From positions 23,901,176-23,965,175 of the forward strand of contig NC_135550.1 in NCBI RefSeq assembly GCF_964340395.1: DNA of 64,000 nt. The letters run 5' to 3'. Shown here piece by piece: positions 22,660-34,551 of the stretch. Position 1 is the stretch's first letter, and each line of letters starts with the position of its first letter. Source of the stretch: Glandiceps talaboti (taxonomy: Eukaryota > Hemichordata > Enteropneusta > Spengelidae). The notes below the pieces were generated by a model. That model was given only the letters and a program-made list of their open reading frames with translations. It did no database searches and was not told the DNA's origin. Position numbers and translations under genes: made by a program.

Positions 22660-23763
22660 CTATTTATAGCGAATGCTCTTTCTAGTTAGTTGAGTTGTAT
22701 TAGCTTCGCTGATTCGATCACTGGCGAGAGTGGAACTCCCTCGCATACGTAATTTACGACGGACATTATGGGACAGGAGAGTGTAAAGGAGGGGATTGGC
22801 ACAGCTATTGCTGTATGATAGACACACAAACGCAAAATTTAGAAAAACGATTTCTTGGGTTAAGGGTAAGAGGCCATAAACGTTCAACATTATCAAAAGC
22901 CAGAATGGTAACCAACAGATGAAGAAAACGACGACGATTACCAACACCATTCTGGCCACACGTTTTTTGGTTTGACGTGACTTGGATGTTTCGGCCATGG
23001 CTGTCGATCCGTTTTTACTGAGTAGTGTACACACGATGGTTACATAACATACTGTTATGATTAAAAATGGGATAGGAAAGGCAAAGACAAACACAATGGT
23101 CTTGTAGATTTTATCAAACTGCTCATCCATCAGAGTTTGACATGAACGAATTGTTGTACCATTCGGTTCCTCCACTTTTACCTCCTTGACCTTGACCATG
23201 ATCATCATTGGCAACGAAAAGAGAAGGCTGGTGACCCAAACAGCAATGTTTACATACGATGCTATTGCTCTTAGTCTATATGCCATGGCTTTGAGTGGAA
23301 ACACCACCGCGAAGAATCGATCAGCGCTCATAACAGTCAGAGTAAACACACCCGTTAACATCGTCATTATGTCTATACCAAAGATCAAACGGCAACCAAT
23401 CTCGCCAAACTTATAGTCTGTTATAAGATAGTCAACAGCCACCATTGGGCACGCCAGAACGAATATCAAATCAGCGCATGCTAGACTCAAAATGTAGACA
23501 CTGGTAGTACTCTTTAGTTTGATTCGTCGTGTAACAACATATATAGTGAAGGTATTACCTATCACGCCGATCACAAATATCATGGAAAACACAGGTGGTA
23601 CAATGACATTCAAAAGAGACGGTGTTGAGGTGGTGTTATCAGACGATTGAAAGGAATCATCAGGCTCTTCCGACGACGCCTCGTAATCATATGTTAGAAG
23701 TCTTCTCGACATAAACAAAAGGTCCACGGTACTCCCAGCTTTGTAAACCATTTCTTGCAACAT
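22660..23763 (-). CDS. Class A peptide GPCR, urotensin-II/somatostatin receptor-like
   Basis: A 367-residue, apparently intronless seven-helix receptor that should sit in the plasma membrane, bind a peptide and signal through G proteins. Seen: GN in TM1 (N70 = 1.50), LACAD in TM2 (D98 = 2.50), TM3 start C124 with FGEIGC before it, D131 at 3.32, FTLTVMSADRF ending in DRF at 148-150, W176 in TM4, C208 as disulphide partner in loop 2, P232 and Y240 in TM5, CWLPFW in TM6 (P286 = 6.50), and NSCANPLLY in TM7 (N323, Y327), then a basic helix 8. N43 and N201 are extracellular N-glycosylation sequons. Known: Asp3.32 and the FTLTVMS and NSCANP blocks are typical of vertebrate urotensin-II and somatostatin receptors. 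Odd: DRF replaces DRY, and the short tail has no cysteine for palmitoylation. Start choice: first Met after an in-frame TAG at 23818-23820, with A at -3; Met5 or Met18 are alternatives. An allatostatin-C-type or other orphan peptide receptor is possible. The GPCR call is near certain; the subfamily is inference. Confidence 0.95.
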   Translation of the reverse strand: MLQEMVYKAGSTVDLLFMSRRLLTYDYEASSEEPDDSFQSSDNTTSTPSLLNVIVPPVFSMIFVIGVIGNTFTIYVVTRRIKLKSTTSVYILSLACADLIFVLACPMVAVDYLITDYKFGEIGCRLIFGIDIMTMLTGVFTLTVMSADRFFAVVFPLKAMAYRLRAIASYVNIAVWVTSLLFSLPMMIMVKVKEVKVEEPNGTTIRSCQTLMDEQFDKIYKTIVFVFAFPIPFLIITVCYVTIVCTLLSKNGSTAMAETSKSRQTKKRVARMVLVIVVVFFICWLPFWLLIMLNVYGLLPLTQEIVFLNFAFVCLSYSNSCANPLLYTLLSHNVRRKLRMRGSSTLASDRISEANTTQLTRKSIRYK

Positions 23764-24220
23764 ACTTTTAGAATGGTGTGACTGAGAAGAGTTGCTGTCA
23801 ATGTAATAAGCAGTATCCTACATATGGAGGCTCATCGTACAATACGGCTTCTACAAAGAAGAACAGGAAAATACTCGGTTAGATCTCGTTTTAGAATGTT
23901 AATGATATGATACATGGGTGGAGCTACGATGGTTTCATCGACAAGTAGGACTGCTTACCGTCATTGCAGTGACTTATTACTCTTCACAACATTTCGTTCA
24001 ATTAATAGTAACGAAAGGTGAGCTGAACCCAATCTATGAGTTTACAAAAACCTGGACATCTCTTACCCTGACACTGTATGTTTAGAGAGAATATACGTGA
24101 TACTATTTTTCATTAGATTTCAAGGCGTCATCTTCACTTAAAAATAGAAAATAAATCAACCCTGCAAGGCTCTCACGAATTTAAGAGTACTTTTAATAAT
24201 CAACACAGAGACATAATTTA

Positions 24221-24777
<557 letters not shown>

Positions 24778-26663
24778 TTATGTATCAATGCAAAACGAAA
24801 AACACAGGGAGCACATGTATACATATACATGTTTGCACGACTCCTCAAACTTCGAGGACAGATTCTACTACTTTGTGAAATTACTTACATCTTAGGATGT
24901 TAACAACACCATATTTGCAGCAGCATGCCATACAATTAGCAATAGCTTAGGGTGGCACTTACTTAACTGTCAAACTGTTCGACGTAACGAGGAACTCGAT
25001 TGACTCTTGTTAATGCTACGTAGGCGATATCTCGTCAACATCAGGACAAGAGTATAACTAAGGAATCAAGACTATGCACATGGAAATTCGATATTATAGA
25101 GTCTAATAGCAAAATAGAACAAATATTCTACAAGCCTTTTTAATAGCAGTGCCTTCTTTCTTTTGTGTATGACCCGAATATGGATGTTTACACATGTAGC
25201 GTTTGTGATGAAAATATGTATTTGTGTATGTATTCACCGTAATCGATTTGTTTTGACAAAGCTAAAAGATTTAAAAAGCAATTTTCTCGCCCCAAGCCAA
25301 TCGTCTGTAAGAGCTGAAACGGTAAAATGTAGACATTACTCATAATCAATGTCCGTATTTCAGTGCACACCTTATTGTGAATAGAAAGTATGCCTCTACT
25401 TGCCAGAAGCTCTTTCCCTAGCCTTCAAATAGAGATCTTCTAGTTTCCTTTCCATTGTCGTATTGTAAACAAACTGATGTGCAATATACTTCTAATATCA
25501 TGTCGTACTAAGCTCTTGATCGCTATTTGCAGAAATGTCTGGCACATTCGTAAATACAACACTATTATTATAATGGAAATTGGTGATTACCAGGTATAAA
25601 GCCGCACGGGAGGGATGGGGGGGGGGGTGCGACTATTATAACATTATTTTACACCGTGTGCGGTTCGTATGGAAACTGTCGGTTTTCACAGATTCGTCCA
25701 GATGTGGTTGGTCATGGCGACAATAACGAGCAGTACGAAACCAGGTTGAGAGTTTGGTGTTGGCTTCTTAAGCCATAAAACTATACTATTAAAATTACGT
25801 CTGTGGGCTACACCACTCCAAAGTTACCATAGAAACAAACGTTTAAATAAAGTGGTGTTTTCCAAATTTCCGGTTTACAAAATTGCTGATGTTTTTTTTT
25901 AAAAGTTCATGAATCATGACAGCGTGCTATCATAATGAACTTGAATAATGGAAGTTGGATTAGACTTGGCAAAACACAGATTTAAATAATGGTTAAATAG
26001 AAGCAAATTAGGCAAAGGAGATGTGCTATTACATTTATGTATGGATATGTGAACATGTTGTGTTAGTGCGATGTGTAGTTTTATTAATATTGACAACACA
26101 AACTTTCCGTTCACTAGTGGTACGCTATTAATATGCTAATAGTTTCAATTTGATCATTACTTATAACACCTACTACAATATGTGCACTTTATAATTATAT
26201 GATTAATGTCACAAAGACAAACATGTGCCGTAGACAGGAAACCAACCGTAACTTACCGGCGGGATCTTTGTTGAATTGAATTGAAAATTATATTTTCATT
26301 ATACATCACTATCAAACGTGTGTATTCTCAACACAGTAATCAAAATATGAAATGATAAAAATACGCGTATTTCACTCTACACGTATGGTGAATCAGGATT
26401 GGTAGAAACTAGAATGTCTATACATTGTGTGGTCCATGTTCCATCCAAATTAGAAATAAGAAAACCCTTTGCTACTTTTTCATACCAGACTTCACATCCT
26501 TTCCCATCAATAGTATTATGCTATCAGCATTATCAATAAATGTCATTCATTGATCTTACAGGAAACAATATGCACAATAGTGTTACAGGTGGTAACAAGT
26601 GGCGGATTACATACAGTACGAACGTAGGAGGGTTGTTGTCGGAAATACGAGAAAACGAAGAGT

Positions 26664-26713
26664 TATCTATCTATCTATATATCTACCTATCTATCTATCT
26701 ATCTATCTATCTA

Positions 26714-26772
<59 letters not shown>

Positions 26773-26774
26773 AT
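26664..26774. repeat. (ATCT)n microsatellite
   Basis: About 27 TATC units with minor interruptions near the start. Confidence 0.97.
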
Positions 26775-28690
26775 AAAGTATATAATCTAGTCATGTTTAT
26801 TTAGGACAACGTTTTAGGACATATTTTATTCAAGCATAACATTTGTTGAATTGCTTCCATGGAAAACGCTACAGTGTAGGTGTACGTCTGTTTTTTTATT
26901 TGTTCGATACATCCAATCCATATTTATCAACCTACCTAATGTTAGACATATGAATTGCAGACAATAAATGGTCCATAGCCTTGCCTTCGGGTAAATCATA
27001 AATTCAGTGTATCAATCTCGAGCTTGCATGCATTTATGAATGGCAGAACAAATTGCTTTCAGGCTTGTGTTGTTAAAATGTTTTATTCCTACCTACTTAT
27101 TGGTAATGACATTTAAATGGAACAAGTTGCTAAGATTTCTTGTAATACAAACATGCATGCAATTTATGAATGTCGCAGATAATATTGCTGAAATAACACA
27201 GTGAATGGTCACCTTGACTTCAGCAGTTATCGATCCCTGCCACATTCATCACAAAGTTTTAAGAACTTATACTGACTAATGAGTATTCCATCAGCCTGTA
27301 GACATCTAAGGTTGAACTTAGGTGTTCCAAAACCTTAAATCGCATAATACACAATTGCTTTATCGATGTGTTGAAAGTTACTGTATTTTGGTAAATATAT
27401 TGTAGCGATGACCAGCTCGAACTCTTAATAAATGCTAAATTTGGTGCTTTTTTATGATGGAAAATCCACTATCCCATAGAATCTATATTGATTGGCTTGC
27501 TTGTTAAATTGTATACGGCTTTCGCGACGTGATGAATCCAATGGGTCTATGTCACACCCAATTTAGTGGTTGCCATGTCAACAGATGGGATTTTTTTTCA
27601 TCAAAGTCATTGCAACCAAACTAATTATCGCAGTGCCATGAAACTGTAGTGTTCCTGATTCACTGTGTTAGCACAAGCTAGAAATTCAATGAGTTGCAGA
27701 TCAAACGAGGTTGTATCAATTTATACAATAAATCTGCGAAAATTATGCATGGTATCACCATGAACAGTACATCTACCGAAGTATTTCAACATGTAAGGAC
27801 TCTCACGGTTGGAATCACTATTCGCTATTTGGGTCACCAGGATAATCAAATGAAGAGTCAGGACTGACTCTCCCTGTCTGCCAAACTATATCAGTTGGAC
27901 AGAAACGAAGACTGACATGTACATTTCAGGGTTTCATAATTCATCCTGTTCATGGAACATTTGAACAGTTTATGATAATCGACATACAATCAATTATTGT
28001 TGATAATTATTGACATAATGAATATTTTGTAAATTTAAGCACAAATCGTTTACAAAGTGGAAAGAATTACCAATGAGCAGACCGTATCCATGTGACGATG
28101 CTATTTTGATGTTTACCTTTCTCAAGTAATGGAACAATATAAACCGTTTTGAAGACAAACACATGTTGACATTCAAGTATGTTTTAAGACCCACGAAAAA
28201 CATACTTTTGTGTCTATGACCCACGCTTTTTCCAAAACCGAAGAGAAATCTGTTTCTTAGCTCTTGACATTTCATGAAGAAAGTTTAACCAATGCCATTA
28301 GTGATTTCGATGAAAACCGCTTGATGACATTCATTAGAAAGAGACAGAATCAAGGTAACAAACTGTAGTGAAATCATTGAAACCTCTACTGTGTAATTTC
28401 TCTTCACTTCGAAGTCAATGACAATCTGTTCTACTTCATTTGTATTATTGACAATGTAGGTCCATCAGATTATTGTAATTAACTGAAACACTTTTAGCTG
28501 GAAAGTGAGTATTTTCTTGATGTAATTGGAGGGAAAACGAAGTGTCACAGGCTCTATTGATAAAGGTCTTTGAATGGTATTGTCAATCATAGCCGTGTTA
28601 TGTGTACTTCTAAAATACATATGTACTTTACAAAACATGTACGGAAGACATACATTATAGTTGTCTCTGTAATAAGGTGACTAATTTATT

Positions 28691-28714
28691 ACTCTCTGTC
28701 TCTGTCTGTCTCTG

Positions 28715-28746
<32 letters not shown>

Positions 28747-28965
28747 ATGTATGTATGTATGTATGTATGTATGTATGTATGTATGTATGTATGTATGTAT
28801 GTATGTATGTATGTATGTATGTATGTATGTATGTATGTATGTATGTGTGTGTGTGCATGCGTGCGTGTGTGTATGTATGTGTGTATGTATGTATGTATGT
28901 ATGTATGTATGTATGTATGTATGTATGTATGTATGTACGTACGTACGTACGTACGTATGTATACT
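28691..28965. repeat. CT / ATGT / TGTG / ACGT compound microsatellite
   Basis: CT repeats to 28746, ATGT units to about 28850, a GTGT/GTGC variant zone, more ATGT units, then TACG units at about 28935-28956. Apparent ORFs over it are repeat translations. Confidence 0.97.
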
Positions 28966-31850
28966 ATGTATGCATTCATTTATGTGTGATTATGCGACGT
29001 GTGTTTATTATACATATTCAGTCATTCTAAACATTTGCGATTGTAATAAATGAATTTAGAAGGCCAACTTTTAAAGTAGATTGGAGAAATAAATCAGTGT
29101 TTTATATACTATGTAGCTGACAGATAATTTATTAACCTTTCGTGAACAATTTTGCAAATATTAGATGATTGATTCATTGTTTTTTTTCTAGGGATGGTTG
29201 AAGGCGATACTGTACAGCAACTCTATCAAGTTTCTATGTATCATTTTCACCCCATGGTGTCACCATGGCATGCAATTCAACAATCATGCAATATCCATCC
29301 ATTTGTAGATGCATTATTTGTTTTGAAGCTATGTACTTGGTATCCCTTTGCTTGATAGGGACTCATCAAGTGATGTGTTCTGCAGGAGCACAAACGTCTT
29401 TCAGCTATAATGCGTTACCAGCGATTGCATTTTCATTTCACGGTCCATTTAAGCTCTATAACTGCCACGTCTCATCATGACATACGTCTTAGTAACGTGG
29501 CTATTTTGAGCAGGGTTGAAAAGTCCTTCACTTTGAAGTACATTAATGTGATATTGTGTGGTAGATAATGACCGTAACTTTTACATTTAAGTTTGAAATA
29601 TTCATAACTATTCAGCCCATTTCAAATCATGTTTAAATTCTGTGAAGGTTTGAAAAGCAACTCATTGATCACTATGTTGATTACTATGTATATCGTGTTC
29701 ATGTGTTGATTTACACTGTACAACTGTTTTATTTTTTGATAGACCTTATGATTTCACATGGTTACTTTTTCCCCTGTAGACACGAACTTTTTTTCTTGAA
29801 TTATTGCTTTTTCATGTCTGGAATCCTAAAAACAGAATTATGCTCGAGATACAAATATTACAAATTTTAGAATAACAAGTCTGGGTGATAAGTTGAGCAA
29901 GTTGTGCACCACCAGGAGCATCAATAACAACGAGGAATGTTTTGGTCTCGTTTGAAGGTATATTTACGTTTTACAGCATCGATATAATATGACTGTAATG
30001 ACTCTAACGTTCAGCAATGTTGTGAAGCGTGACTTGCAGGAAAAAACTAACCATAATTCATTGGTATCAATTTACACTTGTCAGTTTTGATCAAACCACT
30101 GACGTAAAACTTTATCAAACAAAGCGAACAAGGTATTACTGTACTAACAATCAATATTCATAACCCGTTATAACCTCGATTAAAACCTTCCAATACCTCT
30201 CCCCTTTAGCTATGATAACCTGAAGACCGTGATAAATAGTTAGCTACTTGACACTTCCCGAGTGTATATTATGCATGGCTATATAACTGGTCGCCTTCCT
30301 CTGCATTGATGGGAGTCAGTGTATTTTCCACATAATATGGTTAGCTTCAAAGTTATTGTTATTCTTCTCCGGCATTCATAATGTGCTACGTCAGCATGAG
30401 TTAAAGTGCCACCGAGTTCTGAGGTCCGACTCTCAGCAGTATACATCATATGATACCATTCAATACCAGAAAAAAGGACTTTGTGTGGTCTTTTTTACTA
30501 CGCACTTTCTATCACGTGCACACACGTTCTAATTCACATTTTCAAACACATGAAAATTATTATAGCTGTTTATTACTGGTTAGATAATTAATAACCATCT
30601 AGGCATATTTTCTTTAAATTCCCAACATATTCCGACCATTAGGACACTGTCACAGTGTTACAAATTTACTTTCAAGTCATAATGAATACTTTTGGGTTTG
30701 TTTATAGGCATGGCGCTGTTCGGATGTCAGAATAACATTTTGTCATTTACAAATGACTTGGTAGATACATGTATATAGTATTATACCTTGATACCAATGT
30801 TCTCAGATATCTTTTTTTTGTATATGCATATGTACATATGGAATACGTCAAATTGCATAATTAATTAATTATATGTACCAACTTGGTGATATGACATGTA
30901 ATAATTTCTTTCAAAGAATCTCGTCTAATGCAGAGGACATAATTATCATATCTAGATACCAATACCCTCTAGGTACACACTTTCTTATGCAATATATATG
31001 ATCAATGCTGCTTGCATTTAACATGTCTAATTTATATTAGTGAAAATCATTTACATTCAACCTTGCTCTTTCAGTATTATGAGAGAGGTTATGAGTTTCA
31101 GGTTGTGTCACGAGATGGCGCTGTACACACTCATTCATGCTTTAATGTCTTGACAATTTACTACACAAGCAATGGGGCAAGGCACAAAAACAGTAAGCGT
31201 CTTTTCTTTCGTACCTATAAAGGGAATATAATTTACAGCTGGGTGTGTATGATATACGCTAGGCCATCGTTTTAACGCAAACGAGCAATATCGCCAATCT
31301 AACATTGTATATGTTATCCATCATATGCAGTAGTTAGAGTAAATCAAGTCAACGTTTCGCTGTTTGATGTAATCATACCATAAGTTAATTGAATGCCAAG
31401 CCAGTGACATTTTAATAAAACTCTGCTTGCTCACCTAAACCACTAATGGAAACAGGAAAAGAAATTGATATCTGAAGTCAGCTTAAATAACAGTTTTTAG
31501 CCAAACAAGTATTCAAATGTCTTCTAAGATTTACGTAATCAGTTGCACAATATTACTTATTTTTTCCAATGTTTGTAACGGTGCAAATTGAAAGCTAGCC
31601 AATGAATTAATCAAAGCTCTCAAAAGGGACGATGGTGGCGTTAAACTATATTTAACTGTGCAGTGTCTTGTTTGTAATAGCAGGCATGCTCAATCACCTT
31701 GTAGAATCAAGTGGATGAATCTATCACAAAATATCATGATCTAACATCTACACGTTTCTCAGCGTTGTTTGCTTGTTAGGTCGTTCTTGAGCTGATTGAG
31801 TATGTGAATGAATGGAAGACAGTATATTTTATGTTATTTGGATAGGAACG

Positions 31851-32074
31851 CTGTATTGTATTGTATTGTATTGTATTGTATTGTATTGTATTGCATTGTA
31901 TTGTATTGTATTATTGTATTGTATTGTATTGTATTGTGTTGTATTGTATTGTATTGTATTGTATTGTATTGTATTGTATTGTATCGCATCGTAGCGTATG
32001 GTGTGGTATCGCATTGTATAATATAATATTGTATTGTACTGTACTGTACTGTACTGTACTGTACTGTGCTGTAC
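31851..32074. repeat. (TATTG)n pentanucleotide array grading into (TACTG)n
   Basis: TATTG units to about 31984, a degenerate zone (ATCGC, GTAGCG, TGTGG) to about 32020, then TATTG and TACTG units to 32074. No coding feature. Confidence 0.95.
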
Positions 32075-34483
32075 TACCTAGATGCTAGGGTCATTGAGCT
32101 TTATTTGCATTAAGGACAAACATCGTATGTGATGTACAATAATGCTTCTATTAAATGGAGGAAGGTATAAATCCCAAAGTATTGCAAAATAATGCAAATA
32201 TGAATATGCGATATCGAGATCAATGTAGCGCAGTATACTTCTATAATGTCCTTAATGGTAGTGTAACGTTTCAATATGTATATTGCAGCCTTTCACAAAT
32301 GTTTTGATCATATACGCTAGGGACATCCTTAGTTTTGTTATTTTACTGAAATGTAACACAGCCTTTCCTAACATTGAAATTGTTCTTGCAGATTAGGTGT
32401 TCTCTCACTCTGGGGGATAAAACTAAAGCAGGTAGACTATAACTTGCATTTGTAGTAAACAACGCAGACCCGTCCCGAGCTGAGCTAGATATATGCGTTT
32501 GGATGAACATGGACGCCTTTGACTTTTAGAAATCAATCAAACGCACCATGTCAAGTACTATGTATAATACTAAGCAGCCGATGTTATGCATGGCCGTGTA
32601 ATACATTTTGAATTTATTGAGAATACTATACTTTTATTACGCACACTAATATGTCGGTACTGATTAGTTAATACTGAAAAGGGTGATGACACAACACAGG
32701 GAAGAAGTGTGGCGACTGTTGGCGAACTCCTTAACTATGATGTATTTCGTGAAAAGTGGGCAATGCAGATGAAGTACCCCAAATAATACTTAATTCAATC
32801 AAAAAAAGTGAATTGAAGGAAAGCGAAAACGTTTTAAGTGAATTAATGTAGCTGAAAAAGACGTACGAGCTATTGCATCGTAAAATGGCCATATTTTACA
32901 AACGATTTCAAGAGGTGTGTAAATTTATATTTCGTGTCAGCATGTTGCCAACCAGGTGACAAATAACCTCAACATGTCACATCATTTGCAGACAGACGTG
33001 TTATGTTATAGAGGTGATCTGACACACATGTAGTATATGATTCATTAAATTTTAATTAAAGCCATTGGCAGTACGAGCTAACCTAGATTTTGCAGCTGCA
33101 ATACGGAAGCTATCTACAGAAAAAAATCCAAGACAGTGGGTATTAGACTGGAACGCCGGCCACTCGAAGAAATACAGACATTTTGCAAACTTTGGATTCA
33201 GGGGTAATTAATTCAGTCATTCTCTTATTACGTTAATTGCGATTGCCAAGAAACACAGAGTTGAAACTTATTCCTAATTCATTGTTCTTTGAAAGTCCAA
33301 GCAGTAGATAAGCATTGCGTCATGAACATGACGCGGGGAAACGATGTATCATTGCAAGTAACTATGACCCGAGTTTTGGTTATTCTAATCAGACTTCTGA
33401 TGGAAGTACATAACAGTGTCAATTGGTGTATCGTTATATATACATTTCGTTACCATGGCAAAATCATCCTGATGATAACCATAACGTCTCATCATGCCAA
33501 GAAGTCTCAGCTGTCTCCCAACAACAATGCATTGTGTAGAAAAAGACAAAGTATAGAATAATCTATAATAAGTAGAGTACTACTGCACCAGTATATCATT
33601 ACCTGATATGATTCTAGGTGGTTATCATTTTTAAACCTACACTATAACTAGCTGAAACTGGGACATGTTTTCGTCAAATAATTAGTAATCATAGATAAAT
33701 TCACTAGAAATGGGCCAATTACTTATAAAAAAGACATTGTATCTGAGAATTAGCGGTCAATATTATCTGAAAGGTAGTGTAGTGGCAAATTTAAATCGAG
33801 CGAAAACTTGGTTTTGAACCTGTCACCATGTTAAGATTGTACTAGTTGTAACTGGAGTATTATTTTTTTAGTCAGACAGCCACAATAGATGTATATCATT
33901 ACCTGGTCAATGACATTGTAACTGTGTTTAAATGGATGAAATCCAAGTAACCCTACACAATGTATATTTTCTTGTTTTCCAGCGCAACACCTATGTTGAA
34001 ATGGGGATTAGTTGAACTAAACCAAATGGATCGTAATGACACATCTACTTTAAACATAAATACACAATTATAATGTTATTGAAGATAATCGAAATTCTAA
34101 TGTTCGAAGTGTAGAGAGATTAGCGTTTGACTCGGTAACGAATCCGAGTTACTACAGGTGGAAAAGTCTCCGAGCATTAACGTTTTAGCACGGGAAACAA
34201 TTACAAATCAAAGCACTGTTGAAAATCGATTGCTGAAAGTTTCAACGTCTTCTCACCTCTTTAAGTCATGAATATGTTTACGGGATTCTCACACAATACC
34301 AAGACTTAAATGTTGAATTGCTAGGCGGCCTTTCAAATTTTTGAAATAGATTGGGTTCAACTTTGATCTTAAAACGAGATGATAAACAAGATCATGTGCT
34401 CATCGAAGGTAGGTTTGCAGTTATTCTAACGTGATTGATACTGAGCGATGTGAGACACACATTCACCCATCACTCATTCACAC

Positions 34484-34506
34484 GTGTGTGTGTACGTACG
34501 TACGTA

Positions 34507-34519
<13 letters not shown>
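34484..34519. repeat. 36-bp perfect palindrome inside a CA microsatellite
   Basis: GT repeats, then ACGT repeats, then AC repeats form a loopless perfect inverted repeat centred between 34501 and 34502. CACGTG lies at each end of the wider tract (34481 and about 34547). Confidence 0.9.
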
Positions 34520-34543
<24 letters not shown>

Positions 34544-34551
34544 ACACACGT
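34520..34551. repeat. (CA)n microsatellite
   Basis: Continuation of the AC arm of the palindrome, with one TA interruption, ending in CACGTG. Confidence 0.9.

Larger units (their letters stand above)
24775..31850. other. Intergenic, microsatellites only
   Basis: Apart from the repeats at 26664 and 28691 and the G11 run at 25617, nothing recognisable. Some of the left part could hold upstream non-coding exons of the minus-strand receptor, but none can be identified. Confidence 0.55.

Noticed and set aside
23764-23820. Upstream coding exon joined through a TCTTCTCAG-like acceptor just before the receptor start
   Set aside because: An in-frame stop lies at 23818-23820 and the polypyrimidine tract is weak. 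A non-coding upstream exon remains possible but cannot be shown.
28677-29053. Several overlapping ORFs of 80-117 codons
   Set aside because: They are translations of ATGT and CT microsatellites in all frames. The same applies to frames over 6.0-7.8, 24.2-24.8, 26.6, 31.8, 38.8, 43.2 and 60.4 kb.
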